Assembly: GCF_004115745.1 (NCBI RefSeq)
Contig: NZ_QXIL01000006.1
Span: 62,001-126,000, forward strand
Direction: 5' to 3'
Length of the DNA stretch: 64,000 bases
From: Levilactobacillus suantsaii
GTDB taxonomy: Bacteria > Bacillota > Bacilli > Lactobacillales > Lactobacillaceae
Numbering within the stretch: position 1 is the stretch's first letter; each line of letters starts with the position of its first letter. Below are positions 15,417 to 24,719 of this stretch, piece after piece. Made by a program: the position numbers and the translations under genes. The notes beneath the pieces were generated by a model. That model ran no database searches, was not told the DNA's origin, and worked only from the letters and a program-made list of their open reading frames with translations.

Positions 15417-16497
15417 GTGAAAATGCATACAGCGCTTTTGACTGTCCTGGCGACGGTCGGTCTAGCCGGTGTCTTCGGTGGGACGACTACGACGGCCAAC
15501 GCTAGTTCAAAAGTTAACAACTATATTAACAGTAAAAATTACAAGCCAGCCAAGGTCACAAAATCCATCTGGAGTGGCTTTCCAAAGTACAAATACCGAC
15601 ATGGTAAGGGGGAAACCAGAAGGCGTCGTGGTCCACGAAACGGCCAACCCGTCCTCAACTATCTACAACGAAATTTCTTATATGAAGCGTAACTATAATA
15701 ATGCCTTTGTGCACAGTTTCGTGGACGCTTCGCACATCATCAACATCGCCAACACTAACTACCTCGCCTGGGGCGTTGGCTATCCGGGGAACGCGCGGTT
15801 CATTCAATTCGAACAGATTGAAGTCCACAGTAAATCCGCCTTCGCTCGTGAGGTCAACAACGCTGCTTGGTACACTGCCTCGTTATTGAAGCAGTATAAC
15901 TTGAAGCCCAACGACGCCGCTTACGATGGTAAGGGAACGGTTTGGTCTCATAAATCCGTGGCTAAGCACCTCGGGGGCTCGAGCCATACCGATCCGGACG
16001 GCTACTACGCTAGCGCCGGTAAGAAGTATTTCGGCCAAAAGTACACCATGGCCGCCTTTTACCAGTTGACCAAGAAGTACTACAAGTCCTTGACCACTAA
16101 GAGCCACGTTAAATTGACCACGGCAACTTATAAGTCCGTCGACAAGCAGGCCAAACTCAGCAGCAAGTACTCGAAGTACTACCTGTACAACCACGTTAAG
16201 GGCGCCAACAAAAACGCCAAGCGCCTCAAGTGGTCGAAGATCTCGCCTCAAGTGGGCAAGACCTACTATATCGACATGACGGCCAAGAAGAAGTCGACTA
16301 AGACTACCTGGTACCGGATCAAGCCTTCCAAGAACAGTAGCAAACGTTACTGGGTCTACTCGAAGGTCCTGACGGGTATCAAGAACGTGCCGACCGAAAC
16401 GGTTAGTGCCACTAACGCGGCCATTACGCCTTCCGCCGACAGTAGCAGTACTGCAAGCAGTAGCGCTTCGACCAGCAGTAGTAGTGCTAGCAACTAA
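15417..16497 (+). pseudogene. Secreted N-acetylmuramoyl-L-alanine amidase, frameshifted
   Basis: Peptidoglycan amidase of the Amidase_2 type. The first frame gives a signal peptide (HTALLTVLATVGLAG... TTANASS) and the start of the mature protein up to YRHGKG. The rest of the enzyme continues in the next frame: GKPEGVVVHETANPSS, NAFVHSFVDASH, WSHKSVAKHLGGSSHTDP (zinc and catalytic region), then an SH3/GW-like wall-binding segment and a Ser-rich tail. Removing one G from the five-G run at 15608-15612 restores one reading frame. So the gene is broken, phase-variable or carries a sequencing error. Start GTG at 15417 has GAGGG nine bases upstream. Confidence 0.85.
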
Positions 16498-16512
16498 ACT
16501 CGAATTCAACTC

Positions 16513-16542
16513 AGGACCCCGGATTTTTCCGGGGTCCTTTTT
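16513..16542 (+). terminator. Terminator of the amidase gene
   Basis: AGGACCCCGG (16513-16522), loop ATTTTT, CCGGGGTCCT (16529-16538), then T run. Confidence 0.9.
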
Positions 16543-16733
16543 CTATCCCCCAAAGGCTACCATCAGGCTAGCAATCGATGCCTCACCAACCGAGTTATCG
16601 ATAGTCGTAATATTTTAGCTGTCGAATTATCGGGACCAGCATACCACACCCATCTGCCAGACAGTATGCCCACCCCCGCCAGAATGGGGCACTTCGCGAT
16701 GGTGACTGCTGGTAATCATCCCCTAAAGCGACG

Positions 16734-16767
16734 CAAAACGGGCGCGAAGGCTTGTCTTCGCGCCCGT
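16734..16767 (-). terminator. Terminator of the YibE/F operon
   Basis: ACGGGCGCGAAG (16738-16749) / CTTCGCGCCCGT (16756-16767), perfect 12-bp stem with AAAA at 16734-16737 giving the T-tract on the minus strand. Confidence 0.85.
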
Positions 16768-16788
16768 CCCTTTAATTTTATGAGTGAG

Positions 16789-17568
16789 TTAACTTTCCGT
16801 CGAATCTTGCGGCCGTTTCCGCCGTAATGCGATGGCCCGGGTCATCACCCAAGTGGTGATGGGCACCGTCAGTAAGACACTGAACATCGCAAAGAGAACC
16901 ATCAAGACCTCCGCAACAAAAATCTTATCGTTCAAGATTTCGCCGAAGGAATAGTTCACGCCGGTAAACCAGATAAACAACGCCAAAAAGCCCCCAAAGA
17001 ATCCGAAAAACAAGGTGTTGAAGGTGGTCCCAATAATCTGCTTGCCCACCGTGATGCCATCGCCAAACAGGGCCTTCATAGTCACCTGCGGGTGTTGTTC
17101 GAGGATTTCACTCAACCCCGCAGAAATCGCCATCGCGGCCTCCGCAATCGCCCCCAGCGTACTGAGAATCGCCGTGGCCATAGTAACTTGAACGAAGCTG
17201 ATGCCGACCAGTACCGAAAGGCCTTCCAGATCTTCACTGTCTTCGGGTCCAAAGCCCTGGACCAGCGCCCAGTGTTCGACCGGAACAATCAGCAAGACCA
17301 GCACGACTAAGACGCCGACTGACGCCAGAAAGGCAACCGTACTGGACAAGTCGTCACCACTACTCATGAAGATGGTCAACGCGAGAACTAGAACTCCCAC
17401 GACCAGCGTCACGATCAACGGTGAGAAGTGAAAGGCCACCAGCACGATGGCTAAGAAAAGCAAGCCGAAGTTGAGAATCAAGGCAAAAAACGCCTGGGCT
17501 CCCGCCTTGCCCCCCACTAAAATCATCAGGAGCAATAAGAGCAATCCTAAGACCGTAATCGTACTCAT
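16789..17568 (-). CDS. YibE/F-family membrane protein, second subunit-like gene
   Basis: A 259-residue polytopic membrane protein (about six to seven hydrophobic segments) with the YibE/F signature region DLEGLSVLVGISFVQVTMATAILSTL and MAISAGLSEILEQHPQVT. The family is of unknown function. Start chosen at 17568, with GGAGG seven bases upstream. The ATG overlaps the stop of the upstream gene (ATGA, 17565-17568), so the two are coupled and probably act as a complex. The C-terminus is basic (RKRPQDSTES). Confidence 0.8.
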   Translation of the reverse strand: MSTITVLGLLLLLLMILVGGKAGAQAFFALILNFGLLFLAIVLVAFHFSPLIVTLVVGVLVLALTIFMSSGDDLSSTVAFLASVGVLVVLVLLIVPVEHWALVQGFGPEDSEDLEGLSVLVGISFVQVTMATAILSTLGAIAEAAMAISAGLSEILEQHPQVTMKALFGDGITVGKQIIGTTFNTLFFGFFGGFLALFIWFTGVNYSFGEILNDKIFVAEVLMVLFAMFSVLLTVPITTWVMTRAIALRRKRPQDSTES

Positions 17569-18683
17569 GCGTGCACCTCCTCTTGCGGCAGCCAACGACT
17601 AGCCAAGTAACTGGCCAGTGGCACTGCCAACACGATGCCAATCCCACTGATCAGGCTTTGAACAACTCCCATCGACATGTTCATCGAGAAGGTGTAGCCC
17701 CAGCTATTGCCATTTTTGAGGTATAGCAACGCCATGGGAAAAGTATCAGCCACAAAAATAAAGAACAAGACATTGATGAGCGGCCCCATGATGGTGCTTC
17801 CAATCTGACGGCCGGAAAGAAAAATCTGGCGAGGCGTCAACTGCGGCCGTTCACGTTTCAACGCGTAGAGCGATGAGATGATGTCGGTCGATTCGTCCAT
17901 CACCGCCCCCAAAGACCCTAGCAGCGTCTCCGCGATAAACAAGGGGCGTGGTAACTGCGTGACGTACTGCATCGATTCGTAATACATCCCCTTTTCGTGG
18001 GTCAGGTGAAAGACCACCAACGCCACGAGAATCGAGCACAGGGTCCCACCTAACGTCGTCATTAACGTGATGACCATCTGGCGGGTCCACCCCAAAACCA
18101 GCCACAGTGTTACGGCCGCAAACGCCACGGCCAAACTTCCGAAAATCCAGAGGACTTGGGCGCCCTGCGTCGACCCATTCAACAGAATGGCTAAGAAAAA
18201 CAGCACGCCATTGGCCGCCACACTCAAGAAGGCCATCAAGCCACTCGTCTGCATCATCAGCAACAGTAAGCCGACCACTAGCCACAGCATGAAGACTAGT
18301 GGTGTGTCTCGTTTCTTATCCTTGACCATGGCGTGGAGCTGCTGGCCACTTCTGTGCACCACCACGAAGAGTTGACTCCCCACATGGTAGCGTTGATCCA
18401 TAGCTCCCGAAGTCGAATACGTATTCGTCAACGTCACCCGTTGCCCGCGGCGTTTAGTATTCAACAAGTGCCCCGTCAGTTTTTGTTTGGTCTGATGGTC
18501 AACGTTTTGAAAATCGTCCGTTTCCTTAGTGGTCTGTTGTTTTTGCACGGCCGTAACTTGCAAAATGGGATCCTGGTAGAGCCGCGCATCGTGTGCGGTC
18601 CCCCAAACCAAAAGGCCGCCAATGAAAAGAACCAGTAACCAGGCCCACCAGGTCACCCGATGTTTTTTATTGAATCCTTGCAA
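17565..18683 (-). CDS. YibE/F-family membrane protein, first gene
   Basis: TTG start at 18683 (LQGFNKKHR), preceded by GGAGGGG; an alternative TTG at 18698 lies inside this ribosome binding site. The 372-residue protein has one N-terminal helix, an extracytoplasmic soluble domain (about residues 40-130, YQDPILQVTAV... GSQLFVVVHRSG), then seven or so membrane helices. The conserved YibE/F stretch AETLLGSLGAVMDESTDIISSLYAL and GPLINVLFF is present. Function unknown. It is cotranscribed with the next gene. Confidence 0.8.
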   Translation of the reverse strand: MQGFNKKHRVTWWAWLLVLFIGGLLVWGTAHDARLYQDPILQVTAVQKQQTTKETDDFQNVDHQTKQKLTGHLLNTKRRGQRVTLTNTYSTSGAMDQRYHVGSQLFVVVHRSGQQLHAMVKDKKRDTPLVFMLWLVVGLLLLMMQTSGLMAFLSVAANGVLFFLAILLNGSTQGAQVLWIFGSLAVAFAAVTLWLVLGWTRQMVITLMTTLGGTLCSILVALVVFHLTHEKGMYYESMQYVTQLPRPLFIAETLLGSLGAVMDESTDIISSLYALKRERPQLTPRQIFLSGRQIGSTIMGPLINVLFFIFVADTFPMALLYLKNGNSWGYTFSMNMSMGVVQSLISGIGIVLAVPLASYLASRWLPQEEVHA

Positions 18684-18834
18684 CCTTGTCCCCTCCAAAA
18701 AAGACTATCCGTCCCGTTATTAGTCCGTTAATTTACTGCACATACGTCCAATATACCACTTTACTTTGACAGCACGGCAACTCCTGGTAAAACTTAACCA
18801 AATCGAAGTGGCCCCCCTCAATTATGGGAAAGCC

Positions 18835-18863
18835 TTGCAATTTCAAGCGGAATCCAGTAGAAT
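18835..18863 (+). promoter_or_regulatory. Sigma-A promoter of the 41-residue gene
   Basis: TTGCAA (18835-18840), 17-base spacer, TAGAAT (18858-18863). Transcription would start near 18870, 34 bases before the start codon. Confidence 0.7.
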
Positions 18864-18903
18864 AGTAGCCGATTGTTATTTTAATTAAGCGAGGGTTTAT
18901 ACC

Positions 18904-19029
18904 ATGAGAAAAGCACATCCAAATGGCGTACAAGGCCGGCGGAAGGTTAACCGTAAAAAGGACCGGAAGCGGCAAGGCGAAATTTCTGACCTCCAACGTT
19001 GGTTGAAGGGCGAAATCAAAACCAAGTAA
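18904..19029 (+). CDS. Small basic protein, 41 residues
   Basis: ATG at 18904, GAGG about 10 bases upstream, stop TAA at 19027-19029. The sequence begins MRKAHPNGVQGRRKVNRKKD and continues with RKRQGEISDLQRWLKGEIKTK. It is strongly basic in the first 25 residues and ends in a short amphipathic helix, which suggests nucleic-acid or ribosome binding (inference). It has its own promoter and terminator, so it is probably expressed. I do not recognise the family. Confidence 0.7.
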   Translation: MRKAHPNGVQGRRKVNRKKDRKRQGEISDLQRWLKGEIKTK

Positions 19030-19041
19030 TCGCCAATGACC

Positions 19042-19075
19042 AAAAAGAGCCGGGACGGTTGTCCCGGCTCTTTTT
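19042..19075. terminator. Bidirectional terminator
   Basis: AAAAAGAGCCGGGAC (19042-19056) / GTCCCGGCTCTTTTT (19061-19075), perfect 15-bp stem with a 4-base loop, between convergent genes. Confidence 0.9.
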
Positions 19076-19096
19076 CTATCCTTTAATTTCGTCAAG

Positions 19097-19522
19097 TTAA
19101 TCGACGACTAACACGCTGGTCTTGGCGTTACGGACCACGTAAGCAGTAGTCGACCCCATGATGGCCCGACCTAACCCGTGGACCCCTGAGCGGCCAATGA
19201 CCGTCAGACTGGTGTTTAAATCCTTAGGCAGAGTCGTGGCGATGGTTGGTTTTGGCAACCCCACTTTGAAACTGGTCTCGACCGGAACGCCGGCGTCTTC
19301 GACTTCCTGGACCGCACTATCCAGGAACTTCGTCGCTGCGTCCTTAAAGTGCGTGACGATTTCACTACCAAATTCCGCCCCGTAATGGGCGTAAGTCTGG
19401 TCACTGGCGACGGAAACGATGAACAGTTTCGAGCCGAGTTTCTGGGCTAATTTAATGGCCTCCACCAGTGCAGCGTGGGCGTTTTTACTTCCATCCATCG
19501 GGACCAAAATCCGATCATACAT
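19097..19522 (-). CDS. Universal stress protein, ATP-binding UspA type
   Basis: The 141-residue cytoplasmic protein starts YDRILVPMDGSKNAHAALVEA, the classic UspA N-terminus with the Asp that contacts ATP. The C-terminus carries the ATP motif G-2x-G-9x-G-S/T as GRSGVHGLGRAIMGSTT and the last strand SVLVVD. Role in stress survival is general; the partner is unknown. Monocistronic. Confidence 0.9.
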   Translation of the reverse strand: MYDRILVPMDGSKNAHAALVEAIKLAQKLGSKLFIVSVASDQTYAHYGAEFGSEIVTHFKDAATKFLDSAVQEVEDAGVPVETSFKVGLPKPTIATTLPKDLNTSLTVIGRSGVHGLGRAIMGSTTAYVVRNAKTSVLVVD

Positions 19523-19736
19523 GCTATCCCGTCCTTTCCATAATCCGGTGTCGGTGACATCGCTTTCAACACCTTTATCATACCAATAAACGTTAAATTA
19601 TGGAAGTAACCATCTGACTTTTCCCCCGCTCAAGTCCCCTGGTTCTTGGTGGCCCTAACCTTTTTAGTCCCCGGAACGGCGCGACTTGTGGTAAGATGTA
19701 GCAAGACTTTACACGATAAGGATGGCGTTATTCTCC

Positions 19737-20618
19737 ATGAAAAAACTACTCACGGGTGCCCTTGGACTCCTAGCCCTAGTCCTCGCGGGGTGCTCTAATT
19801 CACTCACCACTAGCAAAACAACGTATCACCCCACGGCCCTCACCGCCGTGGTCAAAGGCACGGCCAAGGGTGACCAGGTGACCTACCAAGTTAAGGGACA
19901 CGCAAAACAAACCGCCCCCATCAAGGCCGGCAGTTACTTTTTCCAGGTTCCCGCGGCGACAAGTGACCAGGACGTTAAGGTCTCCAGTGGTAGCGCCCAC
20001 AAGACCATTACGGTCAAGGGAACTCAGGCTTTAGGCACCTACCACAAACTCGCGACCCAATATAACCAACTCGTCATTGCCAGTCACCTGCCGACCAAGG
20101 TTCAAAAACAACTCCAAACGGCCAAAAAGAACCAGGCCAAGACCAAGCGTCAACTAGAAAAATTAGCTCAAAGCAACCCCACTGCCGCCGCAGCTGCCGC
20201 TAAAAAACAACAGGCTGCAGCTAAAAAGCTCAAGCAACAAACGGCCAAAGAAAAACAGGCCGCCAAAGACGAGTTGCTGCCGACAACGGCCAAGGATGGG
20301 ATTCATAACCTGGTCAAGACAAACGGCGTCACATTACGCGCCAACGTCCAACAGGGTAAGCTGATGGGCATCGCGCAGATCACGTCCACTAAAAAGGTGA
20401 AGACCAAGGTGGGGCAACGTCAATTTGGGACCACCTTTGCCTTGCTGGGTACGACCTTAAAAGCCCACCCCAAGACCGTGATGAAGAAGTTCAAACAGGT
20501 CTTAAAGGACGCCAAAGCCAACAGTAGCTCAACTAAGACCAAAACCATTCGGTCTAACGGCATCCGCTTCAACACCGGTTTTTCGACCGATAATCTTTAC
20601 ATCTACATGACCAAATAG
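19737..20618 (+). CDS. Putative lipoprotein with coiled-coil segment
   Basis: The 293-residue protein has a lipoprotein signal peptide (KKLLTGALGLLALVLAGCSNS) with mature Cys near residue 19. Then comes a beta-rich domain (about 25-105), a Lys/Ala/Gln-rich coiled coil (about 120-180, for example KKQQAAAKKLKQQTAKEKQA), and a C-terminal domain (NLVKTNGVTLRANVQQGKL to the end). Start chosen at 19737; an ATG at 19722 sits directly on AAGG and has no spacing. I do not recognise the family. Probably anchored to the outer face of the membrane. Confidence 0.75.
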   Translation: MKKLLTGALGLLALVLAGCSNSLTTSKTTYHPTALTAVVKGTAKGDQVTYQVKGHAKQTAPIKAGSYFFQVPAATSDQDVKVSSGSAHKTITVKGTQALGTYHKLATQYNQLVIASHLPTKVQKQLQTAKKNQAKTKRQLEKLAQSNPTAAAAAAKKQQAAAKKLKQQTAKEKQAAKDELLPTTAKDGIHNLVKTNGVTLRANVQQGKLMGIAQITSTKKVKTKVGQRQFGTTFALLGTTLKAHPKTVMKKFKQVLKDAKANSSSTKTKTIRSNGIRFNTGFSTDNLYIYMTK

Positions 20619-20640
20619 GCTCTCAATTACTCACCATCTG

Positions 20641-20674
20641 AACGTCTCCGGTAATCTGTCGGGGACGTTTTTTT
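20641..20674 (+). terminator. Terminator of the lipoprotein gene
   Basis: AACGTCTCCG (20641-20650) / CGGGGACGTT followed by a run of T. Confidence 0.8.
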
Positions 20675-20934
20675 CATGCCACCAGTCAACGGCCCCATCA
20701 TCGGTCTGCTCTCAAAACGATTCGGCAAACTAATCCCGTCCCCACACGGTCTTTCCAAGACCAATTAGATAAAAAGCTGAGCTTTCTTAACCCACCGCAA
20801 TAAAGTGTAATCATTTTCATCCCCGTCGATAGTGCCGCATAATGACCGTAAGCTGTGCTAGTGACGACGAGGCATCATGTCGTTTCGGAGTCACCTAAAC
20901 CGGCCAAAACATTTTTCTACTAGGGGGAGTCAGT
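20675..20934 (+). other. Leader region of the MarR-type gene
   Basis: About 260 bases without an ORF. It contains a small AAAGCT/AGCTTT hairpin (20773-20785) and a nested GTGAC-ACGAC / GTCGT-GTCAC repeat (about 20861-20893), which could be an operator or leader structure. I see no clear promoter. Confidence 0.3.
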
Positions 20935-21432
20935 ATGCAAAGCGAGGAGAGAGTATTTGAGACATTCTTACGACAGTATCGAGAAATCTTCTGCGTCTTG
21001 ATCAACGCTGCCGAACAGATTACGGGGCAATACTCACTGAGTTTCGAACAATATCTACTGTTAAAACAGATTCATGAACAGCGTAACATCACCTTGAGTG
21101 AACTGGCGGACGATACACGAACCACCCGTTCAGCGGCCGCCCGGAAACTGCGGGCCCTCTTACTCGATGGTTACGTGGAACAAGAAGCTAAGATGGACGA
21201 CCGGCGTGTGAAGTACCTGCGGTTGACCCCAAAGGGCACCCGGGTCGAAGACGATATCCACCAAGTCTTTTTGCAAAGCGCCCATACTTGGAACGAACTA
21301 CCTTCCGATTTGGATCCGGAAGCTATCACCGATTTCTTCACTCACTACCAAGCCAACGTCGCACTTTGGAACCGGAACCGGCCAAAGTTCCACCGGCCAG
21401 TGGTTCGGGTGCGCCATCAAGCCGAGGAGTAA
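20935..21432 (+). CDS. MarR-family transcriptional regulator
   Basis: Start ATG 20935, with AGGGGGAG upstream. The 165-residue protein has the winged-helix core SLSFEQYLLLKQIHEQRNITLSELADDTRTTRSAAARKLRALL then VEQEAKMDDRRVKYLRLTPKGT, the MarR wing with DxR. Flanking helices form the dimer interface. The C-terminal tail is basic (FHRPVVRVRHQAEE). It has no obvious target in its transcription unit; the downstream gene is pepO, separated by a terminator. Confidence 0.88.
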   Translation: MQSEERVFETFLRQYREIFCVLINAAEQITGQYSLSFEQYLLLKQIHEQRNITLSELADDTRTTRSAAARKLRALLLDGYVEQEAKMDDRRVKYLRLTPKGTRVEDDIHQVFLQSAHTWNELPSDLDPEAITDFFTHYQANVALWNRNRPKFHRPVVRVRHQAEE

Positions 21433-21440
21433 TCCCGCTT

Positions 21441-21512
21441 GGCGGCTAAAAGGTGGGAGACCAAGAAGAGCCGGGCTTTAGTCCGCCAGCCACCTTGGTC
21501 CCCCACCTTTTT
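21441..21512 (+). terminator. Terminator with an interleaved alternative stem
   Basis: The terminator stem pairs AAAAGGTGGG-GACCAAG (21448-21465) with CTTGGTC-CCCACCTTTT (21494-21511). A second stem, GGCGGCTAAA (21441-21450) with TTTAGTCCGCC (21477-21487), interleaves with it, so the two are mutually exclusive or form a pseudoknot. Confidence 0.75.
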
Positions 21513-21633
21513 CGTGCTCACCGGCCAACCGAACTCCCCCTATTATGAGATTTTGATGATAAAACAGTTCCCTTTCCAGCCTAAGTGGGTTACCCTATGA
21601 TTAATGATATTATTTTTTAAGGAGGACTTTCGT

Positions 21634-23586
21634 ATGCACAACACTCATTTTGCTGCCGGCAATCCCGGTAGTGCCACGACTTTTCCCATTGACGAATCGC
21701 AATTGAACCAGGACCTCTACGACGCCGTCAACGGGCAATGGGCCAAGCAAGCCACCATCCCCGCCGACCACTCTTCGACTGGGGGCTTCATGGATCTGGT
21801 CGACAACATCGAACACACCTTGATGACCGATTTCGATGACCTCTTGGCTGGCAAATTGACACCAGCCAATTCAGAAATGGCCGAATTCAAGAAGTTTTAC
21901 GCGTTAGCCTTGGACACGGCCGCCCGCGATAAAGCGCAAGCTACACCCTTAAAGCCGTTTTTGGCCTCAATCGAAGCCCTTCACAGCTTCGCTGATTTAA
22001 ACGCCAAGCTGCCTAAGTTCTATCGACAAGGTATCCCAACACCAGTCACGTTGGTGGTCGAACCGGACATGAAAGATACCAGCAACTACGCGCTGTACGT
22101 CGACGCACCGAACTTGATTTTGCCCGATAAGACCTACTACGCTAAGGACAATCCGGCAGCCAAGCAATTATTGCCGATTTACACGCAGATGGCGACGAAG
22201 CTCCTGACCATGGTGGGGTACTCGGCTGACGACGCCCAACGCTTAGTTGACCAGACCAAGCAATTCGATGCCTTGATTGCACCACACGTGAAGTCGTCCG
22301 AGGAAGCAGCCGACTACGTCAAGGATTACAACCCCTTCCCGTTAGCGACCGTAGCGGCTAAGACCGATGCCCTTGATTTGACGGCTACCATCACCGAACT
22401 CTTACATGACACCCCCGACCAGGTCATCTTGCCGCAACCGACCTACTTTGACGCTTTAAGCGACTTGTTGACGCCAGCCAACTTCACGTTAGTTAAGAGC
22501 TGGATGCTGGTTAAGACCGTGCTATTTGCCAGTGCCACGCTAAGTGAGGACTTCAGTCAAGTCGGCGGGACTTATAGCCGGGCCTTGTCCGGACAAAAGC
22601 AAGCCCGTTCGCCGAAGAAGGCGGCCTACTACTTAGCTAGTGGCTACTTCAGTCAAGTCGTCGGCGACTATTACGGTCGCAAGTACTTCGGTGAAACTGC
22701 TAAGGCTGACGTCCGTAAGATGGTGGTCAAGATGGCTGGGGTCTACCAAAACCGCTTGAAGACCAACGACTGGTTGAGCAGTGCGACCCGGCAAAAGGCC
22801 ATCGTCAAACTCCAAAAACTGACTATCAAGGTTGGCTATCCGGATAAGATCGACCCGCTCTTCGCTAAGTTCAAAGTCGATACCACTAAGACACTCTTCG
22901 AAAACGCACAGGCTTTCGACGAAATCGCGCTTGAAGAACACTTCGGTCACTGGGGTCACCCCGTCGACCGTGACAAGTGGGACATGAGTGCCAACACGGT
23001 CAACGCCTACTATTCTCCTTCGAACAACGAAATCGTCTTCCCCGCAGCTATCCTGCAAAAGCCGTTCTACAGTCTCGAACAATCCAGTAGCACCAATTAT
23101 GGCGGCATCGGGGCGGTCATGGCTCACGAGATCTCCCACGCCTTCGATAACAACGGATCACAGTTCGACGAGTTTGGGAACCTGAACAACTGGTGGACCG
23201 CCGATGATTTGGCCCACTTCAAGGACCTCTCGCAGGCCATGATCAAGGAATTCGACGGTATCGAATTTGCGGGTCAAAAGGTCAACGGGAAGCTGACCGT
23301 CTCCGAAAATATCGCCGACGCTGGAGGCCTGAGCTGTGCCCTAGAAGCTGCCAAATCAGCGGACGACGTCGACTTACGGGCCTTCTTTATCAACTGGGCC
23401 AATGTTTGGCGGATGAAGGCAACGACCGAATACATGCAGCTGCTGTTGTCGATCGACGTCCACGCCCCAGCAAAACTACGGGCCGACGTCCAGGTCAAGA
23501 ACCTCGATGACTTCTACACCACCTTCAACGTCCAACCAGGTGATGGGATGTACTTGAAGCCGGCCGACCGGGTCAAAATTTGGTAA
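21634..23586 (+). CDS. pepO: M13-family endopeptidase PepO
   Basis: Zinc oligoendopeptidase that cleaves peptides in the cytoplasm during peptide nutrition. Start at 21634 (MHNTHFAAG), with AAGGAGG (21619-21625). The 650-residue protein is of normal length, with no signal peptide. Zinc motif HEISH (about 497-501, in VMAHEISHAFDNNG), the second ligand in ENIADAGG (about 558), and the substrate-binding NAYYSPSNNEIVFPAAIL upstream. The C-terminus ends with YLKPADRVKIW, typical of M13 enzymes. Monocistronic with a terminator. Confidence 0.95.
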   Translation: MHNTHFAAGNPGSATTFPIDESQLNQDLYDAVNGQWAKQATIPADHSSTGGFMDLVDNIEHTLMTDFDDLLAGKLTPANSEMAEFKKFYALALDTAARDKAQATPLKPFLASIEALHSFADLNAKLPKFYRQGIPTPVTLVVEPDMKDTSNYALYVDAPNLILPDKTYYAKDNPAAKQLLPIYTQMATKLLTMVGYSADDAQRLVDQTKQFDALIAPHVKSSEEAADYVKDYNPFPLATVAAKTDALDLTATITELLHDTPDQVILPQPTYFDALSDLLTPANFTLVKSWMLVKTVLFASATLSEDFSQVGGTYSRALSGQKQARSPKKAAYYLASGYFSQVVGDYYGRKYFGETAKADVRKMVVKMAGVYQNRLKTNDWLSSATRQKAIVKLQKLTIKVGYPDKIDPLFAKFKVDTTKTLFENAQAFDEIALEEHFGHWGHPVDRDKWDMSANTVNAYYSPSNNEIVFPAAILQKPFYSLEQSSSTNYGGIGAVMAHEISHAFDNNGSQFDEFGNLNNWWTADDLAHFKDLSQAMIKEFDGIEFAGQKVNGKLTVSENIADAGGLSCALEAAKSADDVDLRAFFINWANVWRMKATTEYMQLLLSIDVHAPAKLRADVQVKNLDDFYTTFNVQPGDGMYLKPADRVKIW

Positions 23587-23614
23587 GCCATTCCAAAAAA
23601 AGCTTAGCACCATT

Positions 23615-23668
23615 AAAATAGACGTTTCAGACAAGCCTCAATCGAGACTGTCCGAAACGCCTATTTTT
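23615..23668. terminator. Bidirectional terminator between pepO and galR
   Basis: AAAATAGACGTTTCAGACA (23615-23633) pairs with TGTCCGAAACGCCTATTTT (23649-23667) with two mismatches. Confidence 0.8.
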
Positions 23669-23679
23669 AATTGTTAGCC

Positions 23680-24711
<1,032 letters not shown>

Positions 24712-24719
24712 TTAATAGC

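Noticed and set aside
16440-16495. AGTAGCAG-type repeats at the amidase end
   Set aside because: They encode the Ser/Thr-rich tail of the wall protein and are not an independent repeat element.
15883-16509. 208-residue minus-strand ORF over the amidase
   Set aside because: Antisense to conserved amidase and wall-binding sequence; no start context.
18733-19095. 120-residue minus-strand ORF
   Set aside because: Covers the promoter and frame of the 41-residue gene on the other strand and has no ribosome site or recognisable content.
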